Below, piece after piece: positions 53,932 to 60,875 of a stretch of 64,000 nucleotides of DNA (the stretch's first letter is position 1; each line of letters opens with the position of its first letter). Made by a program: the position numbers and the translations under genes. The stretch is from Azospirillum sp. OGB3 (lineage in GTDB: Bacteria; Pseudomonadota; Alphaproteobacteria; Azospirillales; Azospirillaceae): NCBI RefSeq assembly GCF_014192915.1, contig NZ_JACHYN010000010.1, forward strand, positions 62,001 through 126,000. Direction: 5' to 3'. A model generated the notes under the pieces. The model did not search any database and was not told the DNA's origin. It was given only the letters and a program-made list of their open reading frames with translations.

Positions 53932-56001
53932 TCAGGAGGCCAGCTGGGCGACCGGGCGCAGGGGGGCGACGGTGACCAGCGGACGCTTGGCCGCCCCGGT
54001 GGGGCCGACCTGGAGCGGGCGCTCCTCCGCCGGAGGCTGATAGTAGGCGGGCAGGGCCACCGTGACGCGTGTGCCCTGGCCGGGTTCGCTCGCCACCTCG
54101 ATGTCGCCGCCGAGCATGGCGGCGTAATGGCCGACCAGCGTCAGGCCGAGCCCGGCGCCGCGCCGCTTGGCGCCGCCGCCCTGGACGAAGGGCTGGAACA
54201 GCCGGGCGGTCTGGCTGGTGGCGAAGCCGCTGCCGCTGTCGGTCACGGTGAAGCGCAGCCAGGGCTCGCCGTCTCGTTCGACCCGCTCGGCGGCCAGCAG
54301 GACGGTGCCGCCCTGGGTGAACTTGCAGGCGTTGTCGAGCAGGTTGAGGAGCGCCTGCCGCACCTTGCCGAAATCCGAATACATCTGGCCGAGCGCCGCG
54401 GCGTCGGCCTGGAGCGTCACCTCGTTGCCGTTCAGGTCGGCGGCGGGCAGGGTGCGCTCCCGCGCCTCGATCAGCAGCCGGTGCACGTCGAGATCCTGAA
54501 GCACGACGTCCATGTTGCCGGCCTCGATCCGGGCATAGTCGAGGATCGCATCGACCAGGGTCAGCATCTGCTCGCCGGTCCACTGGATCTGCTCGATGTC
54601 GGTTGCCAGCTCGCCGGCGCCCAGCCGGTGCAGCTCGCCCATCAGCGACTGGCTGGAGGCGACGATCTCGTTGAGCGGGGCGTGAAGCTCCTGCCCGATG
54701 TTCACCAGGAAATGGGTCTTCGCCTCGTTGGCGGCGTCGGCGCGCTCCTTGTCGCGCAGAAGCTGCCCGTGCCGGTCGGCGGCCTCCCGGCGCTGGCGCT
54801 CCATCTCAGCCGTGTTGTCGCGCAGGACGCGGACGGCGCGGGCCATGGCGGCCACCTCGTCCGCCCCGTCGTCCGGCGGCAGGGCGATGTCGGTCCGTCC
54901 GGCGGCGAGCGAGGTCACGGCGGCGGCCATGCCGGCGACCGGGCGGGCGACGCGGCGGTTGACGAACCAGACCATCGCCAGCCCGGCCAGCGTCACCCCC
55001 AGCGCCGCCCACAGGGCGATGCGCAGCGTGCGCCAGGACTGCTCGGCGAGGCCGCCGCGCAGCGCCGCCGCGATGGCGTCGTTGCGCTGGCGGATCTCCG
55101 CGGCGTGGGCGGCGACGGCGGCGGCGTTGGGCATCAGCCGCTCGGCGCGCAGCCCGTCCTCGTCGGCCAGGGAGGCCTCGATGCCGTCGAGGACCCCGTC
55201 GATTCCGGCCAGCGCCGCCTCCACCTCGTCGATGGTCTGCCGGGTGCCGGGGACCCAGAGGTAGCGGTTCATCTCCGCCAGCTTGGCGCGGGCGCTGCCC
55301 AGCTCGGCGCGCATGCGCAGCGAGTCGCGGTCGTCGCGCCGCGCCACGTAGCGGCCGAGATGGTCCTGCATCATCAGGATGGCGACGGTCGCATCGCCGG
55401 CCAGCGCCGCCGAATCGACGCCGCCCGCGTCCTTCAGCCGGCCCAGCCCGGCGCGGATCTGGGAAATCTGCGGCTCCAGCACCGACTCGGTCAGCCGGGC
55501 GCGCTCGCCGCGCAGGGCGACCAGCGCCTCGAAGCCGCTCCAATAGGCGTCCAGCGCCTTGCGCGCGCCTTCGACCGAGCGGCGGTCGGCCTCGCCGCCC
55601 ACCATGTTGGCCAGGGCGGTCAGGCGCTCCAGCAGGCCGTCGCGGCGCAGCCCGGCGTCGAGCAGGCTCTGCTGATCGCCCTCGGCCAGATGGTCGCGGA
55701 CCGAAACCTCCAGGTCACGCAACCCGATGTCCAGGTCCGCGGCGGTCTGGGAGGCATCGGCGTGGCCGGAGAAGGTGCCCACCTCGCGGCTGACCCCGTA
55801 GAGCGAGGCCACGCCGATCAGCGCCAGCAGAAGGACCAGCGCCAGGACCACGCCGAAGCCCAGCCCGACGCGCGCGACGAGCGTCAGCTCGTCCAGGCGT
55901 CGCAGGAGGCCGAGCCCCGGCAGGGAGCGCGTGGGGTGGGCCGGGGCACCGAGGGGGGAGGGGGCGTCGCCGGACCGGGGCAGGGTTCCGTTCCGCTTCA
56001 C
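53932..56001 (-). CDS. Sensor histidine-kinase-like protein lacking the phosphoacceptor His
   Basis: About 689 residues from a GTG at 56001; the frame is open to a TTG at 56151, so the start is uncertain. It has two membrane helices (about 45-66 and 325-347), a large helical periplasmic sensor, HAMP, a DHp-like segment and a HATPase domain with the N box LLNLLDNACKF, VTDSGSGF and RGAGLGLTLVG. Where kinases have SHELRTPLN it reads GQELHAPLN: Gln437 replaces the phosphorylated His. It may be a pseudokinase, or may use another residue. No response regulator is adjacent. Confidence 0.85.
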   Translation of the reverse strand: MKRNGTLPRSGDAPSPLGAPAHPTRSLPGLGLLRRLDELTLVARVGLGFGVVLALVLLLALIGVASLYGVSREVGTFSGHADASQTAADLDIGLRDLEVSVRDHLAEGDQQSLLDAGLRRDGLLERLTALANMVGGEADRRSVEGARKALDAYWSGFEALVALRGERARLTESVLEPQISQIRAGLGRLKDAGGVDSAALAGDATVAILMMQDHLGRYVARRDDRDSLRMRAELGSARAKLAEMNRYLWVPGTRQTIDEVEAALAGIDGVLDGIEASLADEDGLRAERLMPNAAAVAAHAAEIRQRNDAIAAALRGGLAEQSWRTLRIALWAALGVTLAGLAMVWFVNRRVARPVAGMAAAVTSLAAGRTDIALPPDDGADEVAAMARAVRVLRDNTAEMERQRREAADRHGQLLRDKERADAANEAKTHFLVNIGQELHAPLNEIVASSQSLMGELHRLGAGELATDIEQIQWTGEQMLTLVDAILDYARIEAGNMDVVLQDLDVHRLLIEARERTLPAADLNGNEVTLQADAAALGQMYSDFGKVRQALLNLLDNACKFTQGGTVLLAAERVERDGEPWLRFTVTDSGSGFATSQTARLFQPFVQGGGAKRRGAGLGLTLVGHYAAMLGGDIEVASEPGQGTRVTVALPAYYQPPAEERPLQVGPTGAAKRPLVTVAPLRPVAQLAS

Positions 56002-56170
56002 GCCACGTCCCGTACGCGCTGTCGTTGGTAAGCCACGAGATCCGGCCGAAGGTTGCGGGCGGGAAAAGCCCGACGTTGTCAGAAACCCTTCCGTGTGCAC
56101 GGACGGGTCGCGCGGATTGTAGCTTGGCGACGCAACGGCGCAAACAGACAAGTGCGTAAGGGGCAGCCCC

Positions 56171-56215
56171 CTTTAAACATCCCCTCTTTAAACATCCCCT
56201 CTTCAAACATCTCCG
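56171..56215. repeat. Three tandem 15-bp units after a stop codon
   Basis: CTTTAAACATCCCCT occurs twice exactly and a third time with changes, about nine bases past the stop of the dioxygenase gene on the minus strand. Confidence 0.88.
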
Positions 56216-56223
56216 GCTTCGTT

Positions 56224-57024
56224 TCAGGCGGCGCCGTGGAAGGCGTAGGCTTGCATGCCGATGCTGCCATGCTCGAACCCGGTGTGAAGCCGCTCCGTTT
56301 GCACCGTATCGCCGGCGGCGCCGAAGGCCACGGGGAGGGGCAGGAAATGCTCGTCGGTGGGGTGGGCCGCCTTGGCCTGCGGGCAAAGCGTCTTCCAGCC
56401 GGCCAGCGACGCCTCGTCACCCGCCGCCAGCACCCCGTCGAGCCAGCCGGCGAACTCCTCCGCCCAACCGGCCACGTCGCTCTGGCCGAAGCGGAAATCG
56501 CCGAGATTGTGGACGGCGCCACCGCTGCCGAGGACCAGCACGCCCTCGTTCCGCAGGGGCGCCAGGGCGCGTCCCAGCGCGATGTGGTCGGCCGCGGTGG
56601 CGCCGGGCTGCACGGAGAGCTGGGCGACCGGGATGTCGGCCTCCGGGTACATCAGCATCAGCGGCACCCAGGCGCCGTGGTCGAGCCCCTGGCCGGGATC
56701 CACCGCGGCGCCGGTCAGCGCGCGCACGCGGTCGGCCAGCGCCGGGGCGCCGGGGGCCGCGTAGCGCATGGCGTAGAGGGCGCGGGGAAAGCCGTAGAAG
56801 TCGTGGATGGTCTCCGGCCGAGCCGCCCCGCTGATCGCCGGGACCCGGGTCGTCCAGTGGGCCGACACCGCGATCACCGCGCTCGGGCGGCCCAGCCGCT
56901 TGCCCAGACCGGCGAGGAAATGGCGGCCCGGCGAATCCTCGATGATGAGGGTGGGGGCGCCGTGGGAGACGAAAACGCTGGGAAGGGAGGAGGGCAGGGC
57001 GGTGGCCGGCTGAGTCGTGGTCAT
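56224..57024 (-). CDS. LigB-type extradiol ring-cleavage dioxygenase (DODA-like)
   Basis: A 266-residue cytoplasmic non-heme metal enzyme of the 4,5-DOPA-extradiol-dioxygenase-like family (E. coli YgiD type). Metal-ligand His residues are in FVSHGAPTL, SAHWTTR and GLDHGAWVPL, with HPTDEHFLPL near the C-terminus. It should open a catechol ring; YgiD-type enzymes act on DOPA or have other in vivo substrates. The ATG at 57024 follows AGCCC, a weak ribosome site. It lies downstream of the ATP synthase operon terminator. Confidence 0.9.
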   Translation of the reverse strand: MTTTQPATALPSSLPSVFVSHGAPTLIIEDSPGRHFLAGLGKRLGRPSAVIAVSAHWTTRVPAISGAARPETIHDFYGFPRALYAMRYAAPGAPALADRVRALTGAAVDPGQGLDHGAWVPLMLMYPEADIPVAQLSVQPGATAADHIALGRALAPLRNEGVLVLGSGGAVHNLGDFRFGQSDVAGWAEEFAGWLDGVLAAGDEASLAGWKTLCPQAKAAHPTDEHFLPLPVAFGAAGDTVQTERLHTGFEHGSIGMQAYAFHGAA

Positions 57025-57060
57025 GGAAGGGCTCCGGGTTGCCGGACCATTCGACCAAAG

Positions 57061-57090
57061 AAAAACCCCGGCGCCTAGGCCGGGGTTTTT
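57061..57090 (-). terminator. Terminator of the F0 ATP synthase operon
   Basis: Arms aaaaaccccggc and gccggggttttt form a 12-bp stem 31 bp past the atpF stop, with the T run on the minus strand included in the stem. Confidence 0.9.
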
Positions 57091-57120
57091 CGAAAGACCG
57101 TTGCCGGTTGAGCAACGATC

Positions 57121-57600
57121 TTAGTGCAGGTGCTTCGGCAGTTCGGCGATCGACTGTTCGATCAGCTTGTCCGCCTGGGCCGGCTGGATGCCGGTTTCCA
57201 GGATGCGGCGGCTGGCGTCCATGGCGATGTCGACGGTCAGGTTGCGGACCTCGGCCAGCGCCCCGGCTTCCGCCTGGGCGATGCGGTCCATGGCCTGGGC
57301 CTCGCGGCGCTTCAGCGAGGCTTCGAGGTCGGCGCCGGCCTGCGAGCGGAGACGGTCGGCCTCCTCGCGGGCGTGGGCGATGATGGCCTCGGCCTCCTTC
57401 AGCGCGTCGCGCTGACGGCGCTGGTAGTTGGCGAGCAGCGCCTGGGCGTCTTCACGCAGGCGCTGGGCCTCGTCCAGCTCCGCACGGATCTTCTCGGCGC
57501 GGGCGTCGAGAAGGCCGGTGATCGCGCCGGCCGCCTTCTTCCACACCAGGACGGCGAAGATGATGAAGGCGATGGCGACCCACATTTCAGGCGTGTTCAT
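57121..57600 (-). CDS. atpF: ATP synthase F0 subunit b
   Basis: A 159-residue peripheral-stalk subunit. It has one N-terminal membrane helix (MNTPEMWVAIAFIIFAVLVW) and a long charged coiled coil (RAEKIRAELDEAQRLREDAQ...) that links F0 to F1. It overlaps atpF' by four bases (ATGA). It forms a heterodimer stalk with b', as in photosynthetic bacteria and other alphaproteobacteria. It is the last gene of the operon; the F1 genes must lie elsewhere. Confidence 0.96.
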   Translation of the reverse strand: MNTPEMWVAIAFIIFAVLVWKKAAGAITGLLDARAEKIRAELDEAQRLREDAQALLANYQRRQRDALKEAEAIIAHAREEADRLRSQAGADLEASLKRREAQAMDRIAQAEAGALAEVRNLTVDIAMDASRRILETGIQPAQADKLIEQSIAELPKHLH

Positions 57601-58247
57601 GACCGGCGCTCCTCGATCACGGCGGCGACCGCGGCATCGGCCTGGGCCGCGTCGACGTTCAGCCCGGCCAGGCGGCCGGCGACGTCACGGGCGATGTCGG
57701 CGGAGATGGAGCGGACGTTGGCGATCGCCTGCTCCTTGGCCGCGGCGATGTTCGCCTCGGCGCTGCGCAGACGCTCGGCGTTCTCGGCGTTCAACTGGGC
57801 CTGGCGGGCGTGGTTGTTCGCGTCGATCTCGGCGGCCACCTGGGCGATCAGGGCCTGGGCTTCGGAACGGGCCCCGGCGAGGGACTGGTCGACCTGGGCC
57901 ATGGCGGCCTCGGCCTCTTCCTTGAGCGAAGCGGCCTTGCTCAGGTCGCGCGAAATGCGCTCCTGGCGCTCCTCCAGAACCTCGGCCACGCGCGGCAGCG
58001 CTTTCTTGGACAGGAGGTAGTAGAGGGTGATGAAGGTCAGCGCCAGCCAGAAGATCTGGGTGGGGAAGGTGGCGGGATTGAGCTGCGGCAGGCCGCCGGC
58101 GGCGTGCTCGCCGCCATGGGCGGCTTCCGGCGCGTGCTCCGCCGTCGCCGCCAGGACGTTACCGGCAAGCACGGTCAGAGTGGCGAGCGAGGCGCCCGCA
58201 GCACCCGACCAGCGGACCAGCCGTCGCTTGGCCAACAGGTTCGGCAT
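57597..58247 (-). CDS. atpG: ATP synthase F0 subunit b'
   Basis: A 216-residue second stalk subunit. Unusually it starts with a signal-like segment (LVRWSGAAGASLATLTVLAG) and a His/Glu/Ala-rich linker (EHAPEAAHGGEHAAGGLP) before its membrane helix (FPTQIFWLALTFITLYYLL). A long coiled coil follows. Such a leader occurs in b' of some Rhodospirillales; whether it is cleaved is unknown. The name atpF' or atpX is also used. It overlaps atpF. Confidence 0.94.
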   Translation of the reverse strand: MPNLLAKRRLVRWSGAAGASLATLTVLAGNVLAATAEHAPEAAHGGEHAAGGLPQLNPATFPTQIFWLALTFITLYYLLSKKALPRVAEVLEERQERISRDLSKAASLKEEAEAAMAQVDQSLAGARSEAQALIAQVAAEIDANNHARQAQLNAENAERLRSAEANIAAAKEQAIANVRSISADIARDVAGRLAGLNVDAAQADAAVAAVIEERRS

Positions 58248-58334
58248 GGATCGGTCCCCCTAGGCAAGAATGCGGCGCCGAAACTTCGAGAGCCCGGCGC
58301 CGCGTCAGAGCGAAATATGACGTTCGCTCGGGCC

Positions 58335-58559
58335 TTAGGCGAACAGGATCAGGAAGGCGATCAGCAGGGCGAACAGCGCGACGGCTTCCGTCAGCGCGAA
58401 GCCCAGAATGCCGATCGGGAAGACCTTCGGCTGGACGGCCGGGTTGCGGGCGATCGAACCGATGAGGGTCGAGAAGATGTTGCCGATACCCAGGCCGACG
58501 CCGGCGAGGGCGATAACGGCCAGACCGGCACCGACGTACTTGGCGGCTTCAGCTTCCAT
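58335..58559 (-). CDS. atpE: ATP synthase F0 subunit c
   Basis: A 74-residue hairpin of two membrane helices; a ring of copies carries protons. The proton-binding Glu is in GFALTEAVALFALL and the polar loop is ARNPAVQP. The ATG at 58559 (MEAEAAKYVGAG) is chosen because GAGGA lies nine bases before it, while the ATG at 58568 is almost touching GAGGA. Length and start match Rhodospirillum-type subunit c. Confidence 0.96.
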   Translation of the reverse strand: MEAEAAKYVGAGLAVIALAGVGLGIGNIFSTLIGSIARNPAVQPKVFPIGILGFALTEAVALFALLIAFLILFA

Positions 58560-58632
58560 GGTACTCATTCCTCTAGGTAAGGGTGAACTGTGGTGGAAAA
58601 GGTAACGAGGTGATCCGGGTCGGCGCTGGTGC

Positions 58633-59376
58633 TCAGTGCAGTTCCAGAGCGTCGCGGATGTACAGGCAGGTCAGGATCGAGAAGACGTAGGCTTGCAGGA
58701 ACGCGACCAGGAACTCGAAGCCGGTCAGCGCGATGTTGATGGCCAGCGGGACGAGGCCGGCGAGGAAGCCGACGGCGCCCAGACCGCTGATCATCATGAC
58801 CGTGAAGCCCGCGAACACCTTCAGCATGGTGTGACCGGCCATCATGTTGGCGAACAGTCGGATCGACAGGCTGACGGGGCGCATCAGGTAGGAGATCACC
58901 TCGATCGGGATGAGGATCGGGGCGAGCGCCAGCGGCGCGCCGTGCGGCATGAAGAAGCTGAAGAAATGCAGGCCGTGCTTCATCAGGGCCAGGACGGTCA
59001 CGAACACGAACACCGTCGCCGCCAGCGTGAAGGTCACGATGATGTGGCTGGTGAAGGTGAAGGTGAAGGGGATCATGCCGACGAGGTTGCCGAACAGCAC
59101 GAACATGAAGATCGCGAAGACGAACGGGAAGTAGGGGCGGGCGTCGTGCCCGGCGTTGTCCCGAACCATGTTCGCGACGAATTCGTAGAAGATCTCGGCC
59201 AGGGACTGCAGGCGGCCCGGAACCAGGGCACGGCCAGACATGCCGAAGACGAGCAGCGCGTAGATCAGCGCGACCGCCACGACCATGAAGAAGGCCGAGT
59301 TCGTGAAGGACACGTCATACCCGGCGATCACGATCTGGAGGATCGGGTTGATCTGGAACTGGTGCAGCGGATCCAA
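58633..59376 (-). CDS. atpB: ATP synthase F0 subunit a
   Basis: A 247-residue membrane protein with five to six helices, forming the proton half-channels against the c ring. The essential Arg is in MRPVSLSIRLFANMMAGH, and GLVPLAINIALTGFEFLVAFLQAYVF (given in part) is the C-terminal signature. It starts MDPLHQFQINPI as is usual in this group. It lies 12 bp after atpI and 74 bp before atpE. Confidence 0.96.
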   Translation of the reverse strand: MDPLHQFQINPILQIVIAGYDVSFTNSAFFMVVAVALIYALLVFGMSGRALVPGRLQSLAEIFYEFVANMVRDNAGHDARPYFPFVFAIFMFVLFGNLVGMIPFTFTFTSHIIVTFTLAATVFVFVTVLALMKHGLHFFSFFMPHGAPLALAPILIPIEVISYLMRPVSLSIRLFANMMAGHTMLKVFAGFTVMMISGLGAVGFLAGLVPLAINIALTGFEFLVAFLQAYVFSILTCLYIRDALELH

Positions 59377-59388
59377 GGTCGTCCTCGC

Positions 59389-59751
59389 TCAGTGTGCGTC
59401 GCCGTTGGGACGCTCGTTGTCATCCTCACGGGCCCGGCGGTAGCCGGGGGCTAATCCGAGCCCGGTGATGGCCCGGTAGACATTCAGAATTCCGGCCGCC
59501 GCGCCGAGGAAGAACATGACGATCAATCCCCAGGGCGCCGTTCCGAGCCAGCGGTCGAGCAGGAGCCCGCCACCGACGCCAACGATCATGGCAGCGACCA
59601 GCTCGGTCCCGATTCGAAAGGCGATGCCGAGAGGACTCTGCGGCAGCCGGTGATATTTCCCCGGACCGCTCTGCGATTCCTTCCCTTCACGCGCCTTCTT
59701 CAGTCGGGCGTCAAGCTCTGCCAGAGACGGCGGGGGCTTTTCGTCGCTCAT
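59389..59751 (-). CDS. atpI: ATP synthase protein I (AtpI)
   Basis: A 120-residue protein with a charged N-terminus (MSDEKPPPSLAELDARLKKAREG) and two membrane helices (GTELVAAMIVGVGGGLLLDRW and GLIVMFFLGAAAGILNVYRA, given in part). The AtpI/Zeta family is thought to help assemble the c ring. The ATG at 59751 is preferred to one 11 codons upstream. It is the first gene of the F0 operon, about 45 bases from a consensus promoter. Confidence 0.9.
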   Translation of the reverse strand: MSDEKPPPSLAELDARLKKAREGKESQSGPGKYHRLPQSPLGIAFRIGTELVAAMIVGVGGGLLLDRWLGTAPWGLIVMFFLGAAAGILNVYRAITGLGLAPGYRRAREDDNERPNGDAH

Positions 59752-59798
59752 GTCGCTTCGTTGTCCCCGTTGTCTCGCAGCCACGCGAAAGCGGCGAG

Positions 59799-59827
59799 AC
59801 CATACGGACAGGGCACAACCCTGTCAA
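59799..59827 (-). promoter_or_regulatory. Promoter of the F0 operon with internal palindrome
   Basis: On the minus strand TTGACA (59822-59827), 17 bases, TATGGT (59799-59804). The spacer holds ACAGGGTTGTGCCCTGT (59808-59824), a palindrome with 6-bp arms that also touches the -35 element. Confidence 0.7.
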
Positions 59828-59927
59828 GTCGCAAAACCCTTAATACAAGTGCTTGAAAACCCAACGAAACCGCGCTGAAACCTTGGTATTACCGGGTCAA
59901 TGGGCACGGTTCAGCCCGTGTTTTCCG

Positions 59928-60530
59928 TCAGCCGGCAATACGGCTGCCCAGATCCTGGGCCACGCGGTCGGCGGTGGTGCCGGCCGGATACACCCCGAGG
60001 AAGCGCCCGTCGGGGCCCATCAGGTAAAGAAAACTGGAGTGATCCATCAAGTAATCCTCCGGTTTTCCGCCTTCCTGCGGCGCCTTGGCGTAATAGACCC
60101 GGTAGGCCTTGGCCGCCGCCTTGACCTGCTCCGGCGTGCCGGTCAGCCCGACCAGATTGGGGTGGAACAGCCCGACATAGTCCTTTAGATGCGCCACCGT
60201 GTCGCGCTCCGGATCGACGGAGATGAACATCGGCTGCACCTTGTCCGCCTGCACGCCCAGCAGATCCATGACGCGCGCCATCGTGCCCAGCTCCGTCGGG
60301 CAGACGTCGGGGCAGTAGGTATAGCCGAAATAGATCAGCAGATACTTGCCGCGGTAGTCGGCGTCGGTGACCGTCCTGCCGTCCTGGTCGGTCAGCGTGA
60401 AGGGGCCGCCGATGGGCACGCTGCTCTGCACCGTGCTGGAGGCGTTCTGGACCTGCCACCAGGCGATGCCGGCGGCGATCACGAGCCCCACGGCGGAGGC
60501 GGCGGCGATGCGGATGAGTCGGGCTTTCAT
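59928..60530 (-). CDS. SCO1/SenC family copper/thiol protein
   Basis: A 200-residue protein anchored or secreted by an N-terminal helix (AAASAVGLVIAAGIAWW), with a thioredoxin-like domain outside. The copper/thiol motif CPDVCP is in YTYCPDVCPTELG, and the His ligand is in MDHSSFLYLMGPDG. Such proteins help build the Cu-A site of cytochrome c oxidase or act as thiol reductases. A small membrane protein gene lies upstream on the same strand. No oxidase genes are near. Confidence 0.93.
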   Translation of the reverse strand: MKARLIRIAAASAVGLVIAAGIAWWQVQNASSTVQSSVPIGGPFTLTDQDGRTVTDADYRGKYLLIYFGYTYCPDVCPTELGTMARVMDLLGVQADKVQPMFISVDPERDTVAHLKDYVGLFHPNLVGLTGTPEQVKAAAKAYRVYYAKAPQEGGKPEDYLMDHSSFLYLMGPDGRFLGVYPAGTTADRVAQDLGSRIAG

Positions 60531-60602
60531 GACCGACTGGAATGGGGCGGCGCACGGTCCAGGTCAAGAGGACAATCTGCCCAAGCCGGCGGCGCCCGGC
60601 CG

Positions 60603-60848
60603 TCACCAGAGGCGCCCCGCCGCCCAGCGCAGCGCCAGCGCCGCGGGGGCCGCCGCCAGCGCGATCAGCGCGAGCGCGGTGCCGCTCAACCTGCCGGTGG
60701 CGGCGTAGACCGCGGCGGCGGCGATGCCGCCCGGCACCAGGGCGAGGAACAGCCAGGCCAGGCGGGGCTTCCAGACGACGAAGTCGACCGTGGCCTTGGC
60801 CATCAACCAGGCGACTCCCTCGACCAGAGCATCGATGATCATGTCCAT
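60603..60848 (-). CDS. Small membrane protein, unknown
   Basis: An 81-residue protein with two likely membrane helices (LAWLFLALVPGGIAAAAVY and LALIALAAAPAALALRWAAG). The N-terminus DALVEGVAWLMAKATVDFVVWKPR is amphipathic. I know no family. Starts at 60848 or 60842 are both possible, with weak ribosome sites. It lies 72 bp before the SCO gene and 27 bp after the chemoreceptor stop, all on the same strand. Confidence 0.6.
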   Translation of the reverse strand: MDMIIDALVEGVAWLMAKATVDFVVWKPRLAWLFLALVPGGIAAAAVYAATGRLSGTALALIALAAAPAALALRWAAGRLW

Positions 60849-60875
60849 CGGGAATGCGGCCGTGTGTCCGGTTGT

